NCBI GenBank assembly: GCA_944390805.1
Contig: CALXQW010000029.1
Span: forward strand, 1-64,000
DNA from: an uncultured Opitutales bacterium
GTDB taxonomy: Bacteria > Verrucomicrobiota > Verrucomicrobiia > Opitutales > Intestinicryptomonadaceae
Direction of reading: 5' to 3'
DNA: 64,000 nucleotides
Position 1 is the stretch's first letter. Each line of letters starts with the position of its first letter. Made by a program: the position numbers and the translations under genes. Of this stretch, positions 43,141 to 52,227 are shown piece after piece. Under the pieces are notes generated by a model. It was given only the letters and a program-made list of their open reading frames with translations, had not been told where the DNA came from and made no database searches.

Positions 43141-45885
43141 ATGAAGGTTAATAGTGTATTATCTTTTTTTATAGGTGCCATGATTGTCTCGTCAGCAGCA
43201 TCTGCCGAGACGTATTATTGGGGAAGCTCCGATGCTGGAATTAATACAGGTGGTTTCAATACAGCAACATGGTATGATAATCAGGAGGGTACGGGTACCC
43301 CAATTACGGTAGATTTTTCAGGTGGAGATGATATCATAGACAGGGCAGATGGAGCATACAATGCTCAGTCTCCGATAGGTTTTACCGGAGAATTTAAGCT
43401 TGCTGAATGGAATGATACGGGTTCTGGGTCTGGAATGTGGCATATGTATGCCCAAACAAGTGGAATTTCTATAAATGTTGGAAGCATGACAAAGACTTCT
43501 GCTGGAACTTTACGCATACGCTCGGCAGGTACGTCTACCTCCTTTAATTTTACGGTTCAGGATGCTATTGATATATCTGCGGGAAAACTTCAGATAGGAA
43601 CTCAGAATGAATCTGGTGGAACAACGGGATTCGCATTGCTCTCCATGACGGCTGGTTCTATAAATTCATCTGGAACAGCAAGTTCAACATTTGCTATCTC
43701 TAATAACTTTTCTACAAGCACTATTAACATGAATGGTGGTAGGATATACATTTGTAATGGAACAGAAAGTGAGTCTGATCCTAATTATTTGCAAGTAGAT
43801 ATATCTACTCTAAATTTTGGAGATAGAGAAGGTTCTGCAACTCAGAATCAGTTTTGGTCTCAGTCGTATTATACATCTATAAGAGAGCTAAATATAGGAG
43901 GATCTTCCGCATCCGGCATCTACAACAAAAATTCTTCTGATGGATTTTTTATCATAGAAGAAATTAATATATGCGAAGGGTTTACCGGAAGTTTTACTTT
44001 TGGAAATAGCACAGGTACTACTGCCGATAGCACAAAAAAGTTTATTATAGGCACACTCAATACGGATGCTAATAAAATAGCTCATCCTGGTATAGTGTAT
44101 GCGTATTCTTATATAGAAATAGAAGAGGCAAACCATGTTGGTGCAGGCGGAGCAGCTCCAAGTGTTAATAATTACAACTTCCTAATGCAAGGTGGATCTG
44201 GAAATGTTACCATAAAAAATTTGAATGTCTCAAACGGGGCAACTGTTGGGTATGGCATATCGATTTCTATGCCGCAAAGCAATTACTTGGGGTCTGTGAG
44301 AATAAGGAATGTAAATGTTACAGATGGAAGTTTGCTTTGGTTTAATACAACATCTCTTACTCAAGATGCATCTGGAACGATAAAAGTTACAGGGCCTGGT
44401 TCATCAATAATTGCCATGGTGGGTAATAGCCCATCTGATGCCAATGTCGATCCTGATCCTTCTACATGGCAGGCGAACCTTCAAGGATCCATCGTTATTG
44501 AAAATGGCGGTCTTTTCAGGATCAGAAGAATGAGTGGTGCACCAAACTATCTCATAAATGACGTTCAGATTGTTTCTGGAGAATATGGTTCTAGCTTTAT
44601 GGCGATGCAGGATGCAAATTATCCGTCGGGTACGTTAAAGATAAATTCTATTTCCTTCTTAAATGGTTTGGATAGCCCAACAGAGACGGGGCCGGCTTCT
44701 TTGTTTAATTTTGCTGTAAACAATGCAGCAACTGTAAATATTGGAACTATGACTGTTGGCGATTATGCTGCTGTGGAAATAGGAGCTTTTAACCCTGCTA
44801 CAGTAGGTTCTATTTCTACTGGAGAGTTTTCCTCATTCTATTTAAAGAATAGTAGGTCATCTCAGGACAATACTATGACGGTAACCGGAGACTTTCAGAA
44901 CGCCGGGAAAAAACTGGCTTTAGGTTCTAAAGCAAAACTTCTTGTTCAGGGAGACTTCGTAAATACATGTTATTATGATGGAACTGCCACTCCGCTTGGT
45001 TTGGATCTGTATAACTATGGCTCTATGGTAGTTGAAGGCGCCTTTGTAAATAATGGTCTTGCTAATCTTGGCGCCGGCATGACTTCTGGGCAAAACGCAA
45101 ACTATTCTTTTGGGGGAATCTCGAGCTCTTTAGATCCTGAAAAAACCCAGACCTACCGCATATATGCAAACTCTACTTCCGGAAATGTAAATATCACTCT
45201 AACTGGAGACGATACTTATATCTATACCAACCGTATACATAATTTTGGTGCGGCAACTACAGATTTGTCCGGAATTACAAGCAGAATAAATTTTGTTAAG
45301 AATGGCATGGGTACTCAGTATTTTGCCAGCAATCATATATATTTTCTTGGCACTACAACTGTAAATGCCGGCGCACTTTATATATGCGCTAATGGTACTC
45401 AGAATACGTTAAAGCGCGGCATAGGAGATGTAATATTAAATGCGGGCATCTTTGGAGCCTGCGGGGTTGCTATCAGCGATACTCAAGTAGAGGCTATCGG
45501 AGTTGTTAAGGCCGATAACTTCACTTGGGATAATTCGGGCAATGTTGCTGTAGATTTTGCTGGAGTTAATTGCGACTTTATCGACCTTTCCGGTAACTTT
45601 ACAAAGTCGGAAGATTCCACAGACGGTACATGGGGCTTTATATTCAATGGAAACATGTCTTATAATACTGAATATGCTCTCATTACTTGGGATGGTACTA
45701 CAGACTTCTCCGAGACAGACTTTGATATAACTTCTTCTACCGGCAATATTCTTGACGGTGTATTTAGCATAAAAGACAACACATTGTATTATACAACGGC
45801 TATACCAGAACCTGCCGAGTATGCCGCTATCTTTGGGTTTGCGGCGCTTATATTGGCTTATATGCGTCGTCGCAACAGAAGATAA
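43141..45885 (+). CDS. PEP-CTERM surface protein, autotransporter-like repeats
   Basis: 914 residues. Sec signal (1-22), then YYWGSSDAGINTGGFNTATW, the usual start of beta-rich autotransporter-type passengers in Verrucomicrobia. The body is rich in Gly/Ser/Thr/Asn beta strands with little sequence repetition. The C-terminus IPEPAEYAAIFGFAALILAY followed by MRRRNRR is a PEP-CTERM sorting tag: PEP, hydrophobic helix, basic cluster. It should be processed by an exosortase, which is not in the window. Function unknown; surface matrix is likely. An AT-rich upstream region and good terminator suggest monocistronic expression. Confidence 0.9.
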   Translation: MKVNSVLSFFIGAMIVSSAASAETYYWGSSDAGINTGGFNTATWYDNQEGTGTPITVDFSGGDDIIDRADGAYNAQSPIGFTGEFKLAEWNDTGSGSGMWHMYAQTSGISINVGSMTKTSAGTLRIRSAGTSTSFNFTVQDAIDISAGKLQIGTQNESGGTTGFALLSMTAGSINSSGTASSTFAISNNFSTSTINMNGGRIYICNGTESESDPNYLQVDISTLNFGDREGSATQNQFWSQSYYTSIRELNIGGSSASGIYNKNSSDGFFIIEEINICEGFTGSFTFGNSTGTTADSTKKFIIGTLNTDANKIAHPGIVYAYSYIEIEEANHVGAGGAAPSVNNYNFLMQGGSGNVTIKNLNVSNGATVGYGISISMPQSNYLGSVRIRNVNVTDGSLLWFNTTSLTQDASGTIKVTGPGSSIIAMVGNSPSDANVDPDPSTWQANLQGSIVIENGGLFRIRRMSGAPNYLINDVQIVSGEYGSSFMAMQDANYPSGTLKINSISFLNGLDSPTETGPASLFNFAVNNAATVNIGTMTVGDYAAVEIGAFNPATVGSISTGEFSSFYLKNSRSSQDNTMTVTGDFQNAGKKLALGSKAKLLVQGDFVNTCYYDGTATPLGLDLYNYGSMVVEGAFVNNGLANLGAGMTSGQNANYSFGGISSSLDPEKTQTYRIYANSTSGNVNITLTGDDTYIYTNRIHNFGAATTDLSGITSRINFVKNGMGTQYFASNHIYFLGTTTVNAGALYICANGTQNTLKRGIGDVILNAGIFGACGVAISDTQVEAIGVVKADNFTWDNSGNVAVDFAGVNCDFIDLSGNFTKSEDSTDGTWGFIFNGNMSYNTEYALITWDGTTDFSETDFDITSSTGNILDGVFSIKDNTLYYTTAIPEPAEYAAIFGFAALILAYMRRRNRR

Positions 45886-45908
45886 GAGGGTTGTCTTAAG
45901 TTCTTTAT

Positions 45909-45944
45909 ACGGGAAGGAGCAATATGGCTCTTTCCCGTTTTTTT
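45909..45944 (+). terminator. Rho-independent terminator of the PEP-CTERM gene
   Basis: 12-bp stem acgggaaggagc / gctctttcccgt with one G-U pair, loop aatatg, then seven T. Confidence 0.9.
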
Positions 45945-46240
45945 GTAGCTCTATTGCTTGTAATAACAGTTTAGATGCTTCTTTATTTTTACCTATTTCC
46001 CTTTTTGAAAATACATGATGCACCTATTTTAATAGATATTCTACTTTATATTTATATGAGCATTTATAGCTGGGTTTAGCTTTTCTAATTAAAAGACTGG
46101 GCGCATTAGTTATATTCTAGAAAAAGAGACTTTATCTTTATTTAGGTTTTGTGTGAGAGTAATAAAAGAAGTCGTTAAGATATATCTAAGAGTAAATGTG
46201 TATTTACTTTTTATATTTATATACGCATAGATGCATATAA
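45945..46240. other. AT-rich intergenic region, no gene recognised
   Basis: About 296 bp between the terminators of two converging units. Only random short frames are present; no repeat, tRNA or known RNA seen. Confidence 0.6.
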
Positions 46241-46286
46241 AAAAGCCGCACGGCGCTTATATAATAAATTCCCGTGCGGCTTTTAT
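46241..46286 (-). terminator. Terminator of the lysS-to-C_GCAxxG unit
   Basis: A 13-bp stem, aaaagccgcacgg / ccgtgcggctttt, with an 18-nt loop and T-rich ends on both strands, 20 nt downstream of the gene that ends at 46307. Confidence 0.88.
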
Positions 46287-46306
46287 GTTTTAAGATATAA
46301 AATATT

Positions 46307-46633
46307 TTAGAAAGACGCGTATTTTCTTACAAGTTCCGCTGCTGTTCTAACACAGACTTCGCAGGGGGTTTTATGTTCTCCTTTTATAATCTTACACCTT
46401 GTGTCTCCCGCAACTGCGGCGAAGTCTTTCTCCATGTCTGCATGGAACTGTGGATCTACAAGCAGCTTTGCCGCAAATAGTGCGCCGCATTCTCCACCGT
46501 CGGCGCGCCCACCGCTCTTTGTCTTAAGAGTTTCCAATGAAGCGTCGCTTGCATCCTTAAATGCCGCGTATACAGTTTGAGCGCATGAATATGGTTTTCT
46601 AAATGTACTTATAGCTCTTTCTATGTGGTCCAT
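46307..46633 (-). CDS. C_GCAxxG_C_C family redox protein
   Basis: 108 residues. Cysteine pattern of this family: YSCAQTV (Cys17), GGECGALFAA, TRCKII and TPCEVCV. It is thought to be a redox-active or metal-binding protein, often near metal-reducing or sulfur genes; the specific function is unknown. No signal peptide. Last gene of a minus-strand unit, 17 nt after rph. Confidence 0.85.
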   Translation of the reverse strand: MDHIERAISTFRKPYSCAQTVYAAFKDASDASLETLKTKSGGRADGGECGALFAAKLLVDPQFHADMEKDFAAVAGDTRCKIIKGEHKTPCEVCVRTAAELVRKYASF

Positions 46634-46650
46634 CTCTTATCTACCGCTTA

Positions 46651-47409
46651 TCATAAATTTTTATCTAATATGGCCTCGGCTATTGCCTTTTCCTGAAGTT
46701 CTGAAATCTCCGCTATGCCTTCTTTGGCAAGAGATATAAACTCAAGAAGTTTATCGCCAGAAAATGTAGCTTCCTCTCCGGAAGACTGAACTTCCACAAA
46801 GGCCCCTTTGCCTGTCATAACTATGTTTGAGTCAACCTCGGCGTCTTTATCTTCACAATATGGCAGATCGAGAACCGTCTGTCCATTGTATATGCCTACA
46901 CTCACCGCCGCTACCGAATCTACAAACGGATCTGCCGGAAGAATACCCTCCTTCAATGCCTTTGCAACTGCTATCTTTGCGGCTACGTATGCTCCAGATA
47001 TAGATGCTGTTCTCGTGCCTCCGTCTGCCTGCAAAACGTCGCAATCAAGCCATATTGTAAAGCCGGGTATCTTCTCCAAATCGGCCACTGCGCGCAACGA
47101 CCTGCCTATCAGGCGCTGTATCTCAATGCTTCTGCCGTCTTGCTTACCAGCCGACGGCCTGGGCTTGCGCGTCAGGGTGGAGTAGGGCAGCATGGAATAT
47201 TCTGCCGTCATCCAGCCTCTTGGCGGAGTCTCGGCATTTAACCAAGACGGAACTTTTGCCTCTATGCACGCAGCGCAAATTACTTGCGTATTCCCAAAGG
47301 AAACAAGCACAGAACCCGATGCATTTGGCGCTATGCCAGTTTTAAATGTTATCTTGCGAAGCTCGTCTGCCGCGCGTCCGTCGGCTCTTGGGGTAATATT
47401 TTCTTCCAT
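46651..47409 (-). CDS. rph: Ribonuclease PH
   Basis: 252 residues. Phosphorolytic 3'-5' exoribonuclease that trims the 3' ends of tRNA precursors. RADGRAADELR at the N-terminus, SVLVSFGNTQVICAA, RGWMTAEYSMLPYST, IEIQRLIGRSLRAV and DCDVLQADGGTRTASI are clear family motifs. Length is normal. 48 nt downstream of lolD, same strand. Confidence 0.95.
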   Translation of the reverse strand: MEENITPRADGRAADELRKITFKTGIAPNASGSVLVSFGNTQVICAACIEAKVPSWLNAETPPRGWMTAEYSMLPYSTLTRKPRPSAGKQDGRSIEIQRLIGRSLRAVADLEKIPGFTIWLDCDVLQADGGTRTASISGAYVAAKIAVAKALKEGILPADPFVDSVAAVSVGIYNGQTVLDLPYCEDKDAEVDSNIVMTGKGAFVEVQSSGEEATFSGDKLLEFISLAKEGIAEISELQEKAIAEAILDKNL

Positions 47410-47457
47410 GAATTTCTCTTCCTTAATCTTTAAATTATATGCCAGCCTCCGTATATG

Positions 47458-48315
47458 TCATGAGGGAAGTATTATTCCTTTAGACATTTTTAAGGCTTTG
47501 TCGGTGCGTTTTGCAAAATCCGGATTGTGTGTTATAAGAAGCAGGCTTGCGCCTTCGCTGGAACAGAGGCGCAAAAACATGTCCATTATCTCTTCTCCGG
47601 TAGTCTCATCAAGATTCCCGGTGGGCTCGTCGGCAAGGAGCAGGCTGGGCGAGTTTATCAGCGCTCTTGCTATTGCAACCCTTTGCTTTTCTCCGCCCGA
47701 AAGCTTTGATGGTAAATACTTAAGCCTGTCTTTCAGGCCAACTTTCTCCAGCAGATCTCTTGCGGCTTTGCGCGTTTTAAAAGGCTTATAAAGCCCCGCT
47801 ATGCGTGCAGACAGCATCACATTTTCAAGGGCGTCGAGCTCTGGAACAAGACAGTAGGATTGAAATACAAAACCCATAAATCTCGCCCTGCGCGCCGCTT
47901 GCGCACCCGAGAAGAGTTTATCTATGCGCTCTCCATCCCAAAATATACTGCCGCCATCTATGCGTTCAAGGGCGGAGACGGCATTCATAAAAGTGGTCTT
48001 CCCTGCGCCGCTTTCTCCCATCAAAGATACGCTTTGTGCACGGTGTATCTTTATGCTTGCACCCCTCAAAACCTCCAACTTTCCGCCGTCGGGCGACGGG
48101 AAAGACTTTGTTATGTCTATCGCCTCAAGCACAGGAGTTCCTTTAGATAAATCTTCTCCGGCGCCGATTTCTTTGTCCGCATTGACAGCATTTTCTATTT
48201 GGACTTTAGCGCCAGCACCGTACATATCTTCCCGTGGTATTCCTCCTCCATTTTGATATCCGCATGCGGAATCCTGTTCTTTTGGAGCGCTGTTGTCATC
48301 TGCCGGGTTATTCAT
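47458..48315 (-). CDS. lolD: Lipoprotein-releasing ABC ATPase (LolD type)
   Basis: 285 residues. ABC ATPase with Walker A MGESGAGKTT, signature LSGGEKQRVAIARAL, Walker B LLLADEPTGNLD and H-loop ITHNPD. Matches LolD/MacB-type transporters. The first 60 residues are an extra, Asp/Ser-rich extension that is not seen in E. coli LolD (233). Its start overlaps the permease upstream by 8 nt, so the two form one transporter that releases lipoproteins from the inner membrane toward the outer membrane. Confidence 0.88.
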   Translation of the reverse strand: MNNPADDNSAPKEQDSACGYQNGGGIPREDMYGAGAKVQIENAVNADKEIGAGEDLSKGTPVLEAIDITKSFPSPDGGKLEVLRGASIKIHRAQSVSLMGESGAGKTTFMNAVSALERIDGGSIFWDGERIDKLFSGAQAARRARFMGFVFQSYCLVPELDALENVMLSARIAGLYKPFKTRKAARDLLEKVGLKDRLKYLPSKLSGGEKQRVAIARALINSPSLLLADEPTGNLDETTGEEIMDMFLRLCSSEGASLLLITHNPDFAKRTDKALKMSKGIILPS

Positions 48316-49531
48316 TTCTCATCGCCTCCGACGCTCTCATAGCAGCCGCCCTCAACGCCGGGATAAATCCGGCAAGCGTACATAATCCGGTTGCAAACAC
48401 GCATGCCCGCCATGCGTCGGCAAACTCGTACTTCACTGGTAGGCTGGAAAAATAATAAAATTCTGCAAGCCTCTCCCTGCCTACCATAATCTCTACAAGC
48501 GATTCCCTAAAATGCATTACAAGCACCGTTAGGGCAAGCCCCGCAAGAGAACCCACAACCCCTATCAGCAGGCCTTGCAGGCAGTATATGCATATTATAT
48601 GCCACGGCCTTGCGCCCATAGCGCACATGAGCCCAGTCTCGCGCGTCTTGCGCAGCACAGAAGTGTATAGCGATATGCAAATTGAAAAAGACGCCACTAT
48701 TATTATCAGCAGAATTATTATGGACATCATCGTCTTTTCCATCTTTATCACGCTCAGAAAAGACTCGTTTGCGTCGAGCCATGTGGATACGGATAGCGGA
48801 GAGACCTCTTTTGATATCCTTATTGCAAAATCCTCGTCCATAGACGGGTCTTTTAACCTAAGGCAAATCTCATGAATGGAGTCTCCCAAAGAGTAAAGCT
48901 CCTGCATGCGCCTTAGGGATACAAGCGCAACGTTCGAATCCACCGATGAGAAATCCGTACGCAGTAGCGCAACAACCTTTAGCCTTGCCGCCATGGGAAT
49001 TTCATCCTTGCCGACATTGTCTAACATTGCCGGAGAGTAAACCTCAACCGTATCCCCAACATTTGCTCTCATGGCATAGGCAAGGCGCTGGCCGAGTATC
49101 ACGGAGTCGTCATCAAGCTCGTCGAGCTTGCCCAGGCGTATGAATCCCTTCTCCATGGGCAGCACGCTCTTGTCTCTTATGGTGTCGTAGCTGCGAAGTA
49201 TTGGGAATACCGGCACCCGGTTGAATGTCATCATAACCGGGCCCTTCGCACAGGGCTCCGCCGCAACAACTTCAGGATATGCCGAAAGTTTTTCCAGCAC
49301 GCCCTTCCATTCCGATATGGGACGCCCACCCTGCTTTATTATTACGTCTCCGGTGGTGTCGCGCAGCTTTTGGGAGATTTTTGCATGAAAACCATTCATG
49401 ACACTCTGTGTGCCGAAAAGCCCCAACACCCCAAGAGCCACTCCCAATATGGATACCGCCGCAAAGAAAGACACCCCTCTGCGCGAGGGGAACATCTGCT
49501 TAAATGCAACATATATCCACCACGGGAACAT
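48308..49531 (-). CDS. lolC: Lipoprotein-releasing permease (LolC/LolE type)
   Basis: 407 residues. FtsX-like permease with one N-terminal and three C-terminal membrane segments around a periplasmic domain. MFPWWIYVAFKQMF and RRGVSFFAAVSILGVALGV are characteristic of LolC/E. Only one such permease gene is present, so the transporter may use a homodimer (as in LolF systems) or a second gene elsewhere. Downstream of lysS by 18 nt. Confidence 0.9.
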   Translation of the reverse strand: MFPWWIYVAFKQMFPSRRGVSFFAAVSILGVALGVLGLFGTQSVMNGFHAKISQKLRDTTGDVIIKQGGRPISEWKGVLEKLSAYPEVVAAEPCAKGPVMMTFNRVPVFPILRSYDTIRDKSVLPMEKGFIRLGKLDELDDDSVILGQRLAYAMRANVGDTVEVYSPAMLDNVGKDEIPMAARLKVVALLRTDFSSVDSNVALVSLRRMQELYSLGDSIHEICLRLKDPSMDEDFAIRISKEVSPLSVSTWLDANESFLSVIKMEKTMMSIIILLIIIVASFSICISLYTSVLRKTRETGLMCAMGARPWHIICIYCLQGLLIGVVGSLAGLALTVLVMHFRESLVEIMVGRERLAEFYYFSSLPVKYEFADAWRACVFATGLCTLAGFIPALRAAAMRASEAMRNE

Positions 49532-49549
49532 GATGATGCCTTTTGCCCT

Positions 49550-51115
49550 TTATTTTTCAGCCTGAGGCTTTTCCTGCTGCGTGGCTTCTGGAGAAGCTTT
49601 CGTATCTTTTGCTGCCGGCTTTGAAACAAGCTCTGGCCTGAGCGACGGAAACAGTATTACATCTCTTATATTAGCCGCTCCCGTTAGAAGAATTACAAGC
49701 CTGTCTATGCCTATTCCCATGCCGCCTGCCGGTGGCATTCCGTGCTCGAGCGCAACAAGGAAGTCTTCGTCGAGCTTCTGTATCTCCTCGCCAACTTGCG
49801 ATACGAACATCTTGCGCTGTATGACAGGGTCGTTCTGCTCCGAGTAAGCCGGAGCTATCTCCTGACCATTTATGCACAGCTCAAATACGTCCAAAACCTT
49901 CGGGTTTTCCAAATTCAATTTTGCAAGCGGGCAAAGTTCGCGCGGAACTTGCGTTACAAAAGTGGGTTGTATGAGAGAAGGCTCAACAAGCTTGCCGTAG
50001 ACATCGTCGGTAATTTCGTAGTCCTCGCCGTCTTCCTTGACTTCTATGCCAAGGCTCTTGGCCTTTGCAATTTTCTCCTCCTTCGAACGCGAAAACCACT
50101 CTGGATCTTTCGTGGCTTCTATCACAAGGTTTGAGTAGGTCTCCTCCCGCCATTCTCCGCCAAGCTCTATAACTTGGCCGTCGTAGCGGGTAATAGACGT
50201 TGTGCCGAGAACATTTTTGCACAAATCCTGTATCATTCCGCGTATGAGCTTCATCATGCCGCGGTAGTCGGAATAGGCCTGGTATACCTCAAGCATCGTA
50301 AACTCCGGATTATGCCTACGGTCTATGCCTTCGTTCCTAAATACTTTGCCTATCTCAAATACCCTGTCGAACCCGCCGACAAGCATGCGCTTAAGGTGCA
50401 ACTCTAAGGCTATGCGCAGGTAGAAGTCGCAATCGAGCGCGTTGAAGTGAGTTATGAAAGGCTTTGCGGCTGCTCCGCCGGCAACACCGTGCAAAGAGGG
50501 GGTCTCAACCTCGGTAAAGTCCAGACTCCAGAGATACTCCCTTATTCTCCTTACTATCTTGCTCCTTAAATAGAATCTTTCTTTAGACTGCTGGTTTGTT
50601 ATCAAGTCCAGATACCTCTGGCGGTAAATCTGCTCGCTGTCTGTCAGCCCGTGGAACTTCTCCGGCAGCGGGCGCAGCGCCTTTGCGAGCATCTTGAACT
50701 CCGACGCCCTTACGGTTATCTCGCCCGTCTTTGTAAGAAAGAGTTTCCCCTTTACGCCGATTATATCCCCAACGTCCACAAATTTCTTGAAATCTTCATT
50801 GTAGGACCCCTCGGGAAGATCGTCGCGCGAGAAGTATATCTGTATGATTCCGTCCCTGTCTTGAATCTTTACAAAACTTGCCTTGCCCATCAGCCTGAAT
50901 ACCATAACTCTGCCCGCAACGCTGACTTCAGGGCCTATTTCGTCGGCCGGATTAAACAACTCCTTTGCGGTCTTGCTGGTGTGAGTCTGGTTCCAATTCT
51001 GGCGGAAAGGATCGAATCCCTTGGCAAGCATTGTGTCCAGCTTGGTCTTCCTTACGGCAAAAAGGTCGTGCGTGTTTTCGTATGCCGATTCCGGCGCTTT
51101 ATTTTCCTTGCTCAT
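49550..51115 (-). CDS. lysS: Lysyl-tRNA synthetase (class II)
   Basis: 521 residues. OB anticodon-binding domain at about 60-175 (VSVAGRVMVFRLMGKASFVK), class-II motif 2 FRNEGIDRRHNPEFT and motif 3 GGMGIGIDRLVILLTG. Charges tRNA-Lys in the cytoplasm. A C-terminal tail of about 22 residues rich in Lys, Pro and Glu is not part of the standard enzyme. First gene of the minus-strand unit; divergent from the Tsr3-like gene 72 nt away. Confidence 0.96.
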   Translation of the reverse strand: MSKENKAPESAYENTHDLFAVRKTKLDTMLAKGFDPFRQNWNQTHTSKTAKELFNPADEIGPEVSVAGRVMVFRLMGKASFVKIQDRDGIIQIYFSRDDLPEGSYNEDFKKFVDVGDIIGVKGKLFLTKTGEITVRASEFKMLAKALRPLPEKFHGLTDSEQIYRQRYLDLITNQQSKERFYLRSKIVRRIREYLWSLDFTEVETPSLHGVAGGAAAKPFITHFNALDCDFYLRIALELHLKRMLVGGFDRVFEIGKVFRNEGIDRRHNPEFTMLEVYQAYSDYRGMMKLIRGMIQDLCKNVLGTTSITRYDGQVIELGGEWREETYSNLVIEATKDPEWFSRSKEEKIAKAKSLGIEVKEDGEDYEITDDVYGKLVEPSLIQPTFVTQVPRELCPLAKLNLENPKVLDVFELCINGQEIAPAYSEQNDPVIQRKMFVSQVGEEIQKLDEDFLVALEHGMPPAGGMGIGIDRLVILLTGAANIRDVILFPSLRPELVSKPAAKDTKASPEATQQEKPQAEK

Positions 51116-51187
51116 ACTACTTTAAAAAAAATCTCCGTCATTCTTGCATACGGATACGTTTTATGCAACTAATTTTACCCCCAAAAC

Positions 51188-51637
51188 ATGGATTTTTCCT
51201 TAGACATAATCAGGCATCCGCGCGAAAACCGCAAGAAATGCACCCTGCGCAATCTTGTTGGCAGAAGCGGCATAAGGTTTCATGTTGCCCGCGACGGTTT
51301 CTCTTTCGACGCAAGCGGTAGGCTCCTTCTGTGTTTAGACGGGGAGGAAATCTCCGAAAGACACGCAAACATTCCACTTGTTCTGCTCGATTCAACCTGG
51401 CGCCTGCTGCCAAAACTGCGCGCCAAAGTGTACGGAGACTATATTCCCGTATCTTTGCCAAAGCGCATAAAAACTGCCTATCCGCGAGACTCCAAATTAT
51501 TTGGAGATCCACAAGGTGGCCTTGCAAGCATAGAGGCGCTTTACGCCGCCCTTCGCCTCTCTGGCCTTAGGGACGACTCCCTATTGGACGGATATCTCTT
51601 TGCCGAAGAGTTTCTCAGACAGAATTTCCCGGAATAG
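51188..51637 (+). CDS. Tsr3/DTW-like SPOUT protein (possible aminocarboxypropyltransferase)
   Basis: 149 residues. IIRHPRENRKKCTLRNLVG, LVLLDSTWRLLPKL and GGLASIEALYAALRLSG resemble the SPOUT-fold aminocarboxypropyltransferases: eukaryotic/archaeal Tsr3 (DxSW, EA helix) and bacterial DTW proteins (DTW/ATW). It would transfer the aminocarboxypropyl group of SAM to RNA; the target cannot be named. No zinc cysteines are seen. Divergent from lysS. The identification rests on short motifs only. Confidence 0.5.
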   Translation: MDFSLDIIRHPRENRKKCTLRNLVGRSGIRFHVARDGFSFDASGRLLLCLDGEEISERHANIPLVLLDSTWRLLPKLRAKVYGDYIPVSLPKRIKTAYPRDSKLFGDPQGGLASIEALYAALRLSGLRDDSLLDGYLFAEEFLRQNFPE

Positions 51638-51806
51638 AGTGCATTGTTTCATCTGTGCATTTTTTGCAGTAGTGCTGCCAGTGCCTGTAAGATCTCTATT
51701 TCTATATCTTCTTAAGCAAGCTCTTATACTTATATGAAATATAAGCACTGCTTTTGACGCACCTTTTTAGCGGGTGCAAAAAAGTAATTTTATGAGTTAA
51801 GGCTGC

Positions 51807-52148
51807 CTATGATATTTCTTTTAATACACGCTCGAAAAGCGGGGTTCTTTTGCCATCGAATCTAAAATTTGCAATGTCTTTTGCGTTTGCGCTTAAAGAG
51901 GAAAAGTCCGCCCGGCCAAATCCGCCTGAACCATTTATTGCAACTTCGCAGCCGTTTATGCGCACATCATTAATTTTTCCAAATCTGCCGCACTGCGCCA
52001 TAGAGCAAAGCTTTTTTATGTATAGAAAATTCTCCTCTTTTGCGGCTTTTTTCGCATGCGGTAGAAACAATACTTTTGCCGGAACTGCTGCGCAAATTAA
52101 AAGTGCCGCGCCTAAAAATGCGCGCCTGGAATATTTAGGCGTATTCAT
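51807..52148 (-). CDS. Small Tat-exported protein, function unknown
   Basis: 113 residues from the ATG at 52148 (an upstream start at 52175 would add nine). N-terminal Tat signal: KYSRRAFLG with Arg8-Arg9, followed by a hydrophobic stretch. The mature part, about 80 residues, has no recognised family; it contains GKINDVRINGCEV and FGRADFSSLS. Tat export suggests it folds or binds a cofactor before export. Divergent from the EEP lipoprotein gene. Confidence 0.7.
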   Translation of the reverse strand: MNTPKYSRRAFLGAALLICAAVPAKVLFLPHAKKAAKEENFLYIKKLCSMAQCGRFGKINDVRINGCEVAINGSGGFGRADFSSLSANAKDIANFRFDGKRTPLFERVLKEIS

Positions 52149-52227
52149 ATAAATATTATCGCAATAAGACAGCATAGCTTAAATTTCTGTTGCCATGCGC
52201 GGAAAGTTAAAATAAAACTTTTTTTAT

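Noticed and set aside
45436-46023. A 195-codon minus-strand frame
   Set aside because: It lies largely over the end of the PEP-CTERM gene and the terminator; the composition is that of an antisense shadow.
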